Notes: a model not told the origin generated them from the sequence alone. 64,000 bases of DNA from Clostridium_F caseinilyticum (GCF_046127645.1 NZ_CP175919.1), one strand, 5' to 3'; counted from the first letter of the stretch, positions 8,394 to 18,040 are shown. Made by a program: numbers and translations.

Positions 8394-9296
8394 TTGAATA
8401 AGGAAGAAATAGTTAGAAAAGAACTAAGACTAATTATAAGAGAGCTAGGACTACTTAATTATAATTGTCTAAACTCTGGACTTACATTAGTACAAGCTCA
8501 TATATTAAACTATCTTAAACAAAACGGCATTACCCCTTTTAACGAATTGGCAATACAATTAGGGATTGATAAGGCTTCATTAAGCAGAATTCTTAATAAT
8601 TTAAAAACCAAAGATTTTATTAAAATAGAAAAATCTCTTAAGGATAAAAGAACTAAAGACATTAGCATTCTTCCATTAGGTATGAAAGCTATGATAAATG
8701 GAGATATGGAAGCTAATAAGTTTATAAATGAAATTTTGGATTTAGGAAATGATACTGTTAATGATAATATTTCAAAATCCTTAAAAGAATTTCGTATTCT
8801 TACACTAAAAAATAATCTTATAAAGGATAATTCTCGAATAAAAATAGAAAAACTATCATCAAATTATTTAGAGGATGCAATAAAGTTAACTACTGAAGTA
8901 TTTCATTGTGAACAAAATATCCCTAAAGAATTAATACCTATAAAGAAGGATTTAAAACCAATTTGGTGGTGTACAAGAGTAGGTGAAGATATTATCGGTG
9001 TAGTAGCCAGTTGGCAGGGAAATAATAAATGGCATTGGGGAAGATTCGCAATTGATAAAAGACTCCGAGGCTTAGGAATAGGCAAAAAAATGGCTGCATT
9101 TTCTCTAAATGAAATGTTTAATCTTGATGTAGAAGAAATTTTTATAGATGCAAGAGATGTAACTGTGACAATATTAAAAAAGCTTGGATGTGAAGTATTA
9201 GGTGAGTCAATAGATTTTTATGGTGAGCCAGTTACTCCTGTTGTGATGAAGAAACAGGATTTTATGAATAAGATAAGTAATAAGCAAAATATATAA
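8394..9296 (+). CDS. MarR-type regulator fused to a GNAT acetyltransferase domain
   Basis: The first ~145 residues are a MarR winged helix (TLVQAHILNYLKQNG, then ELAIQLGIDKASLSRILNNLK and the wing KSLKDKRTKD). Residues ~155-300 are a GNAT fold with the acetyl-CoA loop RLRGLGIGKKM. This two-domain architecture is known in MarR/GNAT proteins, where an acetyltransferase and a DNA-binding domain share one chain. I choose the TTG at 8394 because AGGAGG ends seven bases before it; a longer frame from 8298 runs through the promoter and the MFS remnant and lacks a ribosome site. The likely target is unknown. Confidence 0.88.
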   Translation: MNKEEIVRKELRLIIRELGLLNYNCLNSGLTLVQAHILNYLKQNGITPFNELAIQLGIDKASLSRILNNLKTKDFIKIEKSLKDKRTKDISILPLGMKAMINGDMEANKFINEILDLGNDTVNDNISKSLKEFRILTLKNNLIKDNSRIKIEKLSSNYLEDAIKLTTEVFHCEQNIPKELIPIKKDLKPIWWCTRVGEDIIGVVASWQGNNKWHWGRFAIDKRLRGLGIGKKMAAFSLNEMFNLDVEEIFIDARDVTVTILKKLGCEVLGESIDFYGEPVTPVVMKKQDFMNKISNKQNI

Positions 9297-9661
9297 AATG
9301 TGTAACTTAGAAAGACTATATAAAAAACTAATAATTTATATTATTTAATAAATTTATGAATCTGAGTGAAGTTATTAAATAATCTCAATAATGTTATTAT
9401 TTTTAGCATTAAGTTTCTTAATTTCATTTTTGAGTTATATATTTAATAATTCATTACCTTAGGATATACATATATGCTATTGTTTATCTAAAAGGAACAG
9501 GCCATATAAATTTAATTAATGGTAAATAAAGTTCTAATTAAAATAAGGTAGTCAATGTTGGCTACCTCAGATTATCCAAAGCTCTATGCATCTGCATGGG
9601 GTTTTATAAATATTTCTTAACATAACTGAGCCTTTTAATAAAAAATTAATTATTTTAAAGT
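9297..9661. other. Intergenic region between convergent genes
   Basis: AT-rich sequence with short inverted repeats and no open frame of note. Apart from the hairpin at 9547-9566 nothing was identified. Confidence 0.6.
9547..9566 (-). terminator. Terminator downstream of the 242-residue unknown gene
   Basis: GGTAGTCAATGTTGGCTACC folds into an eight- to nine-pair stem; on the minus strand it is followed by TTATTTT. It is 95 bp after the stop codon at 9662. Confidence 0.6.
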
Positions 9662-10390
9662 TTAATCTTGAAATCTTTCTGGAAACTGTTTTATAATGCC
9701 GTCTGACATCATATCTGCCATCTCTAAAGCCTGAGCTTCCATTTCATCATATACGGAAATACCTTTTTCATAATCTGATGTAAGTATAGCAACTGCTTGA
9801 GCTTTAACAAGTGCTAAATGTTCATGTAACATTGATTTCCAATCTTCAAAGTACCAATAAGGATTAATTCTGCTAAGTAACTCAGCAATTTGATCTGCAT
9901 TTTCATACCATCTTTTTTCAGCATCTGCTGATGCATCAGTATTCCCTGCCTTAGAGGCTTTAACAAGTTCTGAAGCTATAACAAGGTGACTTGTAAGCAA
10001 CTTATTAAATTCAGCAGCAACATCATCACCATAGAAAGGTCTTAATACTTCCTCAAAATCTTTAGGATTTCTAAGAAGCCTAGCTACAACAAGATCCTCA
10101 TCCGGTGAACCTGCTACTATACTCATTATAGCCAATCTTGTCCAAACAGAATGTTGTTCCCAAAGCATACGCATGGTCTCTCTTAAGGCCATTTCTGATT
10201 CAGTAACTCTAAACATATCAGGGTAATCCATATAATCTATAGATCTGTATTGAGGATATATATAATTAGGATCTACTCCTGAATCTGCTTCAGTAACTGA
10301 ATAAATGTTTGGAGCATATATTTGTTCTAACAATTCATCTGTACCATATTGTTCATTTCCATAAAAATTTGTCATTGGGTATAAATACAT
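9662..10390 (-). CDS. Conserved clostridial protein of unknown function (all-helical)
   Basis: The protein is acidic and almost wholly helical after a proline/tyrosine-rich first ~60 residues. Two related helical blocks are visible: one around LWEQHSVWTRLAIMSIVAGSP with a following LLTSHLVIASELVKA, and one around WKSMLHEHLALVKAQAVAIL. Proteins of this kind appear in many clostridia and are sometimes labelled acetylglutamate kinase, but no amino-acid-kinase motif is present, so I do not accept that name. The start is uncertain: ATG at 10390 or GTG codons at 10402/10399. Confidence 0.8.
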   Translation of the reverse strand: MYLYPMTNFYGNEQYGTDELLEQIYAPNIYSVTEADSGVDPNYIYPQYRSIDYMDYPDMFRVTESEMALRETMRMLWEQHSVWTRLAIMSIVAGSPDEDLVVARLLRNPKDFEEVLRPFYGDDVAAEFNKLLTSHLVIASELVKASKAGNTDASADAEKRWYENADQIAELLSRINPYWYFEDWKSMLHEHLALVKAQAVAILTSDYEKGISVYDEMEAQALEMADMMSDGIIKQFPERFQD

Positions 10391-10476
10391 CCTTCTCACC
10401 ACTTTAATAATATTTACATTTTATAATATGGCTATGTGAGAAATAAAGTTACATATCCTCTTGCATAAATTTATAC

Positions 10477-11265
10477 TTAACAGCAATCCCAATTATATAA
10501 AATTTTTCTAAAATCCAAGTTTTTTAAATCCTCTTTATTTATAAAAAAGTTCGCTACTCCAGAATCTCCAAACATTAAATCACATTCCTCTTCACAATCT
10601 AATTGAAGCAATAATGTATCAAATCTTTCTAGATTTCTATCATAATATCTTGGATCAGATTGAGTAAAAGCAGGATATCCTCCTATTTTGCATCCATCAG
10701 CACTTAAGTCTTCCATATAATCATCTACTACTTCTTCTTCTAAATTAAGGCTACTATATATATCATTAAATCTGTAATCTTCCCAGGATACAGGCATATA
10801 TTCTTCTGATAAAAATTCCATTCTTCCTTCATTATCGAAAGGCATGTACCACTTTTCTTCTAACTCTCCTAAGAATGAAAAATCCTTTATTAATTTCTCT
10901 TCATTTTTTACTACATCAGGTATGTATATAACTTTAAAGGTATCTTGTATACATTGATCCTCAAGATCAAGTCCATAAACATCATCAGCTAATATGTAAA
11001 ATTGTAATATACCCTTTTCTGGGAAAGACTCTAGATGTGGAATTTCTTCAAAATTTATTTGAGCTAATAATCTCAAATACTCTCCATTAGATGCTTTAGG
11101 ATACTCCATACCAATTTTTAAATAAGGATCTCCTCCTAATTTACTTTCCCAAGGCATTGTATTTTGTTCTTTTAATTTAATTTTTATATAAGGTTTCATT
11201 GTTTCTTCTATTTCACTTCTAAACTTCTCTAGGCTTTTAGGTAATTCTAATTTTGATTTTTCCAT
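10477..11265 (-). CDS. YwqG-like protein (DUF1963 family)
   Basis: The 262-residue protein matches the YwqG/DUF1963 pattern: SKLGGDPYL near residue 42, LLAQINFEEIP near 67, KGILQFYI, KIGGYPAFTQSDPR near 190, LLLQLDCEEECDLMFGDSGVANFFI near 215 and a C-terminal DLDFRKILYNWDCC-type tail. The family is widespread in Firmicutes and has no established function. Its ATG at 11265 has GAGAGATAT upstream. It is followed 75 bp later, on the same strand, by the helical unknown gene. Confidence 0.88.
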   Translation of the reverse strand: MEKSKLELPKSLEKFRSEIEETMKPYIKIKLKEQNTMPWESKLGGDPYLKIGMEYPKASNGEYLRLLAQINFEEIPHLESFPEKGILQFYILADDVYGLDLEDQCIQDTFKVIYIPDVVKNEEKLIKDFSFLGELEEKWYMPFDNEGRMEFLSEEYMPVSWEDYRFNDIYSSLNLEEEVVDDYMEDLSADGCKIGGYPAFTQSDPRYYDRNLERFDTLLLQLDCEEECDLMFGDSGVANFFINKEDLKNLDFRKILYNWDCC

Positions 11266-11339
11266 TTATATCTCTCCATTCATACTAAAATTAACATCAC
11301 TACAAACCAAATGCCTTAGTTATACTGTATCCTTGCCTA

Positions 11340-11620
11340 TTTATGTATTATCATTTTTATAAATAAAATTCTAAGATTCAGAAAATTTACTACGACTGAA
11401 TCTTAAAATTTATATTCCATGAAAGTAGTTGCTCTTTACTTCTACTTTTAAGAAACTTAATCCATTATAGCAGGAAGTTATCTTGATAAACAGAATTCTT
11501 AACTGAAAATGAAGCTTTTGATTCTTCTAAATCTCAAAAATTCTTATACAAGGAAATATCTGCTCTTTATTATTATCTTCGACCATCAAAATGAAATCTT
11601 TGGTATTTTTTATTTAAATT
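11340..11620 (-). repeat. Degenerate copies (D) of the ~200-bp dispersed repeat
   Basis: On the plus strand GCTCTTTACTTCTACTTTTAAG (11431 onward, quoted loosely) matches the reversed copy C block at 42207-42437, and ATAAACAGAATTCTTAACT (11491 onward) matches its end block. A second, weaker echo (CTGCTCTTTATTATTATC near 11550) suggests two decayed copies in tandem. They lie in the 690-bp gap before the large ABC permease gene. Confidence 0.5.
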
Positions 11621-11783
11621 TATCATTTTATGTGTATTTTTAAATATTATTTATGATTTTATTAAATGTAGAGTTGTTTTTATTTGCTTGGTAATGGGGA
11701 CCTGTATAACTTATTAAAGTGATTAATGTGTTAAAAGGCATACCTAGAGCTGGATAATGGAAGTGCATAGTTCATTTTGAAAT

Positions 11784-11818
11784 GTAATTATATCAATATG
11801 TTATATTGATATAATTAC
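11784..11818. repeat. Perfect 35-bp palindrome
   Basis: GTAATTATATCAATAT and its exact complement flank a three-base centre. It lies between the repeat remnants and the terminator of the ABC permease operon. Being wholly AT it is a poor terminator; its role is unknown. Confidence 0.6.
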
Positions 11819-11836
11819 TTAGATATAATATGATAT

Positions 11837-11882
11837 AAAAACCTATTCTAGACTATATATATCAATTACTAGAATAGGTTTT
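11837..11882 (-). terminator. Terminator of the FtsX-type ABC operon
   Basis: AAAACCTATTCTAG and CTAGAATAGGTTTT form a perfect 14-bp stem with an 18-base loop; on the minus strand TTTTTATAT follows. It lies 77 bp after the permease stop codon. Confidence 0.8.
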
Positions 11883-11958
11883 AAATCCTATAGCTTTTCT
11901 CTCTTATAAATTACCTTCAATTACTTTTCTTCATTATATTTAATTTTAAAGCAATGGT

Positions 11959-14900
11959 TTATTCTACTGATTTCAAAGCTTCCATCATATCTACATTTTT
12001 TAATCTACTATTAACAACCATACCTAACACAAGGGTGATAATTATTATAATTATAGCTGGTATAGTGAAATTACTTGTTAAAAGCGTTGGATTAAACATT
12101 ACATCATCTGGTGGAACAGAAGTAATAATATAACTATGAAGTAGAATTCCTAATGCATATCCTGCAAAAATACCAAAGAATGATAAAATCAAAGTTTCTC
12201 TATAGATATACATAGTAACCTCATTATTAAAAAATCCTAATACTTTTATAGTAGACAACTCTCTAATTCGTTCAGATACATTTATATTAGTTAAATTATA
12301 TAAAATAACTACTGCAAGTAAAGTGGCGATAATAATTAAGACTTTCATAATTTTGTCCAATGAATTAACAATAGTATTAATTTGTGTAGTAAGAGTTGTA
12401 TTTTGCACCACACCTTTTACTCCACTTAACTCCATAAAAGCTGATGCCTGTTTATTGGTATTTGCTTCACTTCTATCTTTCAATGTAACTAAATTAGCAT
12501 TGTTTGAATATGGTCTATTAAACACTTTTTCATAAGTTTCTTTATTCATAAATATGAAATGCCCCATATACATTTCCGTAATATCTGTTACTTTAATACT
12601 TCGATTATTATTATTCTCATCCTTAATGGTTATTACATCACCTTTTTCAGCCTCTAACAATTTAGCTAAACGCTCAGAAATAATTGCACCATCATTTTGA
12701 AAATTCAGCTGTTTTTCTGTTTTTCGATTTGCTAGATTAATATATTTACTAAAATTATTACTTTTCTCTGGAACAATAAGTTTAATAGATTGTTTATCTT
12801 TATTTTTTCCTGCCACTTTTGAAACTTCCTCATAAAATATTGGAGATTGTTGTTTTACACTATTTAAATTTAAAAGATTATCAATTTCTTTCTGTTCTTC
12901 TTTATCCAAATTATTATTATGTGCTACAATTAAATCATAATTAATAACACCACCAAATTGTCTCTCGTTAATTCCAGAAATAGAATTTTGTACACCAAAA
13001 CCAGTAAACAATAAAGCAACTGAACCACAAACTCCAAAGATAGTCATAAACATACGTTTTTTATAACGAAAAATATTACGACTTGTTACTTTATGCGTAA
13101 AGCTCATGCGATTCCAAATTGGAGTAATATATTCCAAAAGAATTTTTGAGCCAGCAGTAGGTGGTTTTGGTACTAATAAACTAGCAGGTCTCTCTTTTAA
13201 TTCTTTCATAGCAACAATGTAAGCAGGAAGTACGGCACTAATAAATGCTAGAATTAAGGCAATAAGAGTAATCCATAAATGAAAATGCAGTTCAATTGAA
13301 GGTACAGTAAATCCATCATAATATGCATTGTATACAATAAGTGGTAGCAATATGTGTCCTAATATAATTCCAATTATTGCTCCCAATGTACTTGAAACAA
13401 AACCATAAATTATAAATTTCTTTAATATATCACCATCACTATATCCCAAAGCTTTCAATGTGCCAGAATTTGTTCTCTCTTCATCTACAAATCGAGTCAT
13501 TGTAGTAAAGGTTACTAAAGCTGCAACAAAATATAAGAAAATAGGAAATATATTTGCTAATGAATCAATAATTTTTGAAACATTATCATAAATTTTGTAT
13601 CCCTCAGAACCCGGTGTCTCCCTTCTAGTATTTATAGAATATATAGGTAATTTAAGATTAGATAATTTATTTTGTGCTTCTTTCAATTTTTCTTCATTTT
13701 CTTTAATTTCTTTTTTTGCATCATAGAGTTTTTCTTCCCCCTTAGATTTTTGAGTTTCTAATTCGCTTTTAGCTTTTAACAACGCTGATTGCTTATTCTC
13801 TAATTCTTTTTTAGCTTTATCAAGCTTAGATAAATTTTCTTCATACTCCTTAGATTTTTTAGATAATGTATCGGCTCCTTTTTGCCACTGTTCTATTCCA
13901 TTATAGTATTTATCTTGATTAGTATTATAGTCAGTTACGCCTTGGTTATAACGTTTTAATCCTACCTTATATTCAGCTTCTTTTTGTTTTAAGATTTGCT
14001 CATTCTTTGCTAATTTTTCTTTTGCTTGATTAATTTGCGCAATACTTTTTGCAATTTCTTCTTTTGTAATTTTTATCTTATATGTGCCTTCAGTAATTTG
14101 TTCGTTAGCTGCATCCAACTGATTTTTAGCTATTGATAAATTTCCTTTTCTTTTTTCAATCTCTTTTTGTGCAACTTGTAGTCCTTGTTTCTTTTCATTT
14201 AATCCATTTTGCTCAACTTCAATTTGTTCAATAGCTGAATTGTAGGTATTTTTTATAAACTTCTCATAATCTTCCTTTGTTTGAGTAAGTTTTACCTCCA
14301 TCTCTTTTACGTTTTGCTCTAATTTAGCTTTTTCTTCTGCTGTAAGGGTTGAATTATTCAATGTTTCATTGATTTTATTTATTTCCTGTTCTAAAGTTTG
14401 AATATTAATTTCATATTTATTTTTACCATCTTCTAATTGTTTTCTATTTGTATTGAGCTTATTTTGATTTTTATCTATTTCTGCCTGAGCATTAGTAACT
14501 TCTTGTTTTTTTACATTTAATTCATTGACCCCTGCTTGGTACTCTTTTTGTTTTTGTTGAATATATGCCTTTTTTTCTTCTAATTGTTTTTCACTATTAT
14601 TAATTTGACTTTGTGCATATAAAATTTTCTCTTGATTTTCTGCAATCTGTTTATAACCATTTTCCAATTTCTTTCGACCTTCACTAATTGCTTCTCCTCC
14701 TGATTTTAACTGTACAAATGATTGATTTAATATTTCTTTTGCTTGATCTAATTTATATTTTGAAGTTTGTAATTGATTGAATTTTTCATTTAATGTGGCT
14801 TCTCCAATATTTAATTGAGTTTTTGCTCCATCTAATTGATTCTCTGCTGAATCTATTGAAGCGGTTGCATTATTAATCTGTTTTTCTCCATAATTTATTT

Positions 14901-15774
14901 TTGTTTGCGCATTTAATACTTCTTTATCTAACTTGTTTTTATTGTCTGAAACCTGTTTCTTAGCATCTTCAAGCTTATTTATACCCTCATCAATTTTTTC
15001 TCCATATTGAATTTTAATAGAATTTAATCTTTTCTCAGGTTGATCCTTTAATAAAATCTTTAATTCGTCTTTGTGATTTTGAACTAAATCAGTATATTCA
15101 TCTGAATATGGGTCAATATTTTTTGTGTCATTAAATGAAATACGAGCTATCATGTAAACCTCTGAATCAAATACACTTGGATTAACTACAGCATAGCCTT
15201 TTAACTCACCTGTACCAGCAGTTGTTTGACCCAAATTCACATCTGATATAATTTCACTGGAATTAACATAACCAACTACTTTAAATTTATGCTGTTTTAA
15301 AACTCTTTTACCTGTAATATCTGCTTTTTCTGTGAATTCGATAGTGTCTCCAATTTTATACTCATTGGAATATTTATTATTAATGGCTATTTCATTATCA
15401 TTTTCTGGTAATCTTCCACTTTTTATTTCATATTTTGAAACATAATTAGTTTTTGAGAATATACGAAAACCAGTTTTTGTATCTTTTATAGTAACATCTT
15501 TTAGATAACCATATTCTACTTTATTAATACCCTTTCCACTGTTAATCACTTTTTCATCATTATTATCTATCCCGTAGTCGCTTATTATAGAAATATCCGC
15601 TAAATTGAATTTATTAAAATAATGCTCTCCCGTTTTTCTCATGTCTGGTCCTGTTACTTTTAAGCCAACCAATGCAAAGGAACCTAGAATCATCAAACAA
15701 AGTATTGAAAAAAATCTCCCACGGGAGCTAGTAAATGATTTGCTAATATCTTTCCAAAGTATTTTTTTATTCAA
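11959..15774 (-). CDS. FtsX-like ABC transporter permease with a very long coiled-coil insertion
   Basis: The protein has about 1,270 residues. An N-terminal helix (FSILCLMILGSFALVGLKV) leads into a MacB-type extracellular domain to ~230. Residues ~255-710 are an uninterrupted, heptad-rich, Lys/Glu/Gln-rich coiled coil. Two FtsX blocks follow: one at ~735-880 (YFVAALVTFTTMTRFVDEERTNSGTLKALGYS) and one at the C-terminus (ILYNLTNINVSERIRELSTIKVLGF). It should pair with the ATPase just upstream; such exporters handle peptides, lipids or envelope stress, and the coiled coil probably reaches into the cell wall. A TTG at 15774 with AGGTGA six bases away is the likely start; GTG at 15783 directly abuts the ATPase stop. 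Confidence 0.88.
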   Translation of the reverse strand: MNKKILWKDISKSFTSSRGRFFSILCLMILGSFALVGLKVTGPDMRKTGEHYFNKFNLADISIISDYGIDNNDEKVINSGKGINKVEYGYLKDVTIKDTKTGFRIFSKTNYVSKYEIKSGRLPENDNEIAINNKYSNEYKIGDTIEFTEKADITGKRVLKQHKFKVVGYVNSSEIISDVNLGQTTAGTGELKGYAVVNPSVFDSEVYMIARISFNDTKNIDPYSDEYTDLVQNHKDELKILLKDQPEKRLNSIKIQYGEKIDEGINKLEDAKKQVSDNKNKLDKEVLNAQTKINYGEKQINNATASIDSAENQLDGAKTQLNIGEATLNEKFNQLQTSKYKLDQAKEILNQSFVQLKSGGEAISEGRKKLENGYKQIAENQEKILYAQSQINNSEKQLEEKKAYIQQKQKEYQAGVNELNVKKQEVTNAQAEIDKNQNKLNTNRKQLEDGKNKYEINIQTLEQEINKINETLNNSTLTAEEKAKLEQNVKEMEVKLTQTKEDYEKFIKNTYNSAIEQIEVEQNGLNEKKQGLQVAQKEIEKRKGNLSIAKNQLDAANEQITEGTYKIKITKEEIAKSIAQINQAKEKLAKNEQILKQKEAEYKVGLKRYNQGVTDYNTNQDKYYNGIEQWQKGADTLSKKSKEYEENLSKLDKAKKELENKQSALLKAKSELETQKSKGEEKLYDAKKEIKENEEKLKEAQNKLSNLKLPIYSINTRRETPGSEGYKIYDNVSKIIDSLANIFPIFLYFVAALVTFTTMTRFVDEERTNSGTLKALGYSDGDILKKFIIYGFVSSTLGAIIGIILGHILLPLIVYNAYYDGFTVPSIELHFHLWITLIALILAFISAVLPAYIVAMKELKERPASLLVPKPPTAGSKILLEYITPIWNRMSFTHKVTSRNIFRYKKRMFMTIFGVCGSVALLFTGFGVQNSISGINERQFGGVINYDLIVAHNNNLDKEEQKEIDNLLNLNSVKQQSPIFYEEVSKVAGKNKDKQSIKLIVPEKSNNFSKYINLANRKTEKQLNFQNDGAIISERLAKLLEAEKGDVITIKDENNNNRSIKVTDITEMYMGHFIFMNKETYEKVFNRPYSNNANLVTLKDRSEANTNKQASAFMELSGVKGVVQNTTLTTQINTIVNSLDKIMKVLIIIATLLAVVILYNLTNINVSERIRELSTIKVLGFFNNEVTMYIYRETLILSFFGIFAGYALGILLHSYIITSVPPDDVMFNPTLLTSNFTIPAIIIIIITLVLGMVVNSRLKNVDMMEALKSVE

Positions 15775-15783
15775 CTTTATCAC

Positions 15784-16485
15784 CTACCATTCGATATCTT
15801 CAATTTTTTGAGGTTGTGAATTTATTTTAATATTTTTTACTTTCGCATCATGCATACAAATTACTCTATCTGCTATTGGAGCAATTGCTGCATTGTGGGT
15901 AACAATAATGACTGTTGCTCCTTTTTTTCTGCTCATATCTTGTAATATTTGGAGAACTTGTTTACCCGTATTATAGTCAAGAGCTCCTGTTGGTTCATCA
16001 CATAGTAAAATTTTAGGATTTTTTGCTACTGCCCTTGCTATAGCTACACGTTGTTGCTCTCCACCCGATAGTTGTGCAGGAAAATTATTAATTCGCTTTT
16101 CTAAACCAACATCATTTAATACTTGAATTGGATTGATTGCTCCTTTTACAATTTCAGATGCAAGTTCTACATTTTCCTTAGCAGTTAAATTAGAAACTAA
16201 ATTATAAAATTGAAAAACAAATCCCACATCTTCTCTTCTATAAGTTGTTAATTGTTTTGCATTATAGTTTGAAATATCCTTTCCATCGATAATAACTTTT
16301 CCGCCATCATTTGTATCCATACCTCCTAAGATATTTAATACGGTTGATTTACCAGCCCCTGAAGAACCCAAAATAATTACTAACTCTCCTTTTTCAATAG
16401 AAAAATTAACATTGTTGTTGGCAATAATTTCTGTATCACCAGTTTTATATCTTTTATAGCTATTAATCATTTCAATATAGCTCAT
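15784..16485 (-). CDS. ABC transporter ATP-binding protein (MacB/LolD type)
   Basis: All ABC ATPase motifs are present in 233 residues: Walker A GSSGAGKST near 40, the Q-loop FQFYNLV near 92, signature LSGGEQQRVAIARA near 139, Walker B ILLCDEPTGALD near 159, and the H-loop IIVTHN near 196. The DEPTGALD form is typical of FtsX/MacB partners. The stop codon abuts the permease start, so both subunits are co-translated. The promoter at 16534-16562 and a palindrome at 16506-16519 precede it, facing a TetR gene. Confidence 0.95.
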   Translation of the reverse strand: MSYIEMINSYKRYKTGDTEIIANNNVNFSIEKGELVIILGSSGAGKSTVLNILGGMDTNDGGKVIIDGKDISNYNAKQLTTYRREDVGFVFQFYNLVSNLTAKENVELASEIVKGAINPIQVLNDVGLEKRINNFPAQLSGGEQQRVAIARAVAKNPKILLCDEPTGALDYNTGKQVLQILQDMSRKKGATVIIVTHNAAIAPIADRVICMHDAKVKNIKINSQPQKIEDIEW

Positions 16486-16505
16486 TATATTCTCCTCCTT
16501 ATTTG

Positions 16506-16562
16506 AACAACGTGTTGTTTTAATTTTAGATTTATTATATAATTATGTCATAAAGTAATCAA
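16506..16562 (-). promoter_or_regulatory. Promoter and TetR-type operator of the ABC operon
   Basis: On the minus strand TTGATT (16557-16562) and TATAAT (16534-16539) are 17 bp apart. About 15 bp downstream lies the perfect palindrome AACAACGTGTTGTT (16506-16519). A TetR gene is divergent, starting at 16606. A repressor bound there would block early transcription of the exporter. Confidence 0.75.
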
Positions 16563-16605
16563 TAATCAGATTTTAAAGATTTGTTTATTTAAGGAGTGAA
16601 TATTA

Positions 16606-17196
16606 ATGGCACAACAAAGAAAAACAGAAACTAAAGCACAAATTAAAAATGTATTTACAGCATTGCTTAAAGAAAAAGGATTTGATTATTTAACTGTTAG
16701 TGATATTGCAAGAGGTGCTAACATTAATCGTGGTACTTTCTATTTACATTATGTTGATAAATATGATTTATTAAAAAGATTAGAAGATGAGACTATAAAT
16801 GAATTAACGAAAATCCTTTCACACAATAATGACCCAAATCATGTTAATGATCCACTTGGGTTAATTCCTTATAATTCAATTTTAAATGCTTTATATTATG
16901 TAAAGAGTGATTTTGCATTTATTGATGCCTTAACCAGTAATGGAGGTGATTCAAAATTTATTGAAAATTTTAAACACATTCTAGAAGATATAGTTAAGGC
17001 AAAAATAGACAAATCTGAAAATCTAAAATTTTCTATGAAAGGATTTCCATCTGACTATGCAAATGAAATTTTATTAGCTAGCATAACATCTATAATTCTC
17101 CTTTGGATTAAGAAAGGGGCTGTGGAATCTCCAGAATATATCGCTAAGATGATTAATAAGGCAAAGCAAATATCGCCTTATGAATTACTATTTTAA
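16606..17196 (+). CDS. TetR-family regulator, probable repressor of the ABC exporter
   Basis: The first ~50 residues form a TetR helix-turn-helix (QIKNVFTALLKEKGFDYLTVSDIARGANINRGTFYLHYVDKYDLL); the remaining ~145 residues are the helical ligand domain with a hydrophobic pocket helix near the end (ILLASITSIILLWIKKGAV). The length, 196 residues, is normal. The gene is divergent from the ABC operon, with a perfect 14-bp palindrome between them, the standard arrangement for a local repressor. The ATG at 16606 follows AAGGAG. Confidence 0.92.
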   Translation: MAQQRKTETKAQIKNVFTALLKEKGFDYLTVSDIARGANINRGTFYLHYVDKYDLLKRLEDETINELTKILSHNNDPNHVNDPLGLIPYNSILNALYYVKSDFAFIDALTSNGGDSKFIENFKHILEDIVKAKIDKSENLKFSMKGFPSDYANEILLASITSIILLWIKKGAVESPEYIAKMINKAKQISPYELLF

Positions 17197-17317
17197 GAAA
17201 AAATATATAACTAAATTACACATTATTATCGTTTTATTCAATCAAACAAATTTACCATTTACAATAATCAACTCTATATTAGAATTTATATATATAATCA
17301 ATAAACCTAAAAGCATA

Positions 17318-17367
17318 TTGACACTGAAAAATATTAATGGTAATATAAACATACCAACGGTCGGTAT
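17318..17367 (+). promoter_or_regulatory. Promoter and TetR-type operator before the second TetR gene
   Basis: TTGACA (17318-17323) and TAATAT (17341-17346) are 17 bp apart. Directly downstream is the dyad ATACCAACGGTCGGTAT (17351-17367), a common shape for TetR operators, overlapping the predicted transcription start. It probably mediates autorepression of the gene starting at 17381. Confidence 0.8.
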
Positions 17368-17380
17368 GGAGGTGACGTTT

Positions 17381-18040
17381 ATGACTAAAAAAAAGTTTTC
17401 AAGAGAAACAAGTGATAAAATAATAGAAGTTTCATATAATCTCTTTATTCAGAAGGGATATGAAAAAACAAGTATACAAGATATTATCAATGAATTAGGT
17501 CTATCTAAGGGAGCAATCTATCATTATTTCGATTCTAAAGATGAAATATTATATGCAGTTTTGAATAAAGAAAAGGAAAAGGCTAATTCATATTTAGAAA
17601 AGATAATTATTGAAGCAAATGGATATACTGCAAAAGATAAAATTAGATATATTTTAGTTAAATTAGCAAATAATGAAGATATAAATAATACTAATAAATT
17701 TCTAATTAATCAATCTAATAATAGTAAAGCCATTGTAGAAAGCATTATTCAAACAGTAAATTATGATTCATATAAGTTTTATCTCTTAATAGAAGAAGGC
17801 TTAAATGATGGTTCAATAAATACAGATTTTCCAAAAGAATGTGCTGAACTATTACTTCTACTGTGTAATGTATGGCTTAATCCTATTCTATTTAATAGAA
17901 CTTATGAGGATACTATAACAAGATTTAAATTTATTCAATTTACAATGAAGCAACTGGGTGTTGACGTTATAGATAATGAATTGTTAGATAAAATTAAAAT
18001 TAACCTTAAGGGAGTTGGATTAAATGAAGTCAGTAAATAA
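17381..18040 (+). CDS. TetR-family regulator, probably autoregulated
   Basis: The 219-residue protein starts with a clear TetR DNA-binding domain (DKIIEVSYNLFIQKGYEKTSIQDIINELGLSKGAIYHYFDSKDEILYAV, quoted in parts) followed by a helical ligand domain. I start it at the ATG at 17381, which has GGAGGTGA in front; a longer open frame from 17180 runs through the promoter and operator and is not coding. The downstream membrane-protein gene overlaps its end by 17 bp and is probably coupled. Ligand unknown. Confidence 0.92.
   Translation: MTKKKFSRETSDKIIEVSYNLFIQKGYEKTSIQDIINELGLSKGAIYHYFDSKDEILYAVLNKEKEKANSYLEKIIIEANGYTAKDKIRYILVKLANNEDINNTNKFLINQSNNSKAIVESIIQTVNYDSYKFYLLIEEGLNDGSINTDFPKECAELLLLLCNVWLNPILFNRTYEDTITRFKFIQFTMKQLGVDVIDNELLDKIKINLKGVGLNEVSK

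Noticed and set aside
9662..10390. Acetylglutamate kinase label often given to such proteins
   Set aside because: No amino-acid-kinase glycine-rich loop or length match; the protein is all helical repeats.
17180..17380. 67-codon extension of the second TetR protein
   Set aside because: It covers the promoter and operator; GGAGGTGA lies before the ATG at 17381.
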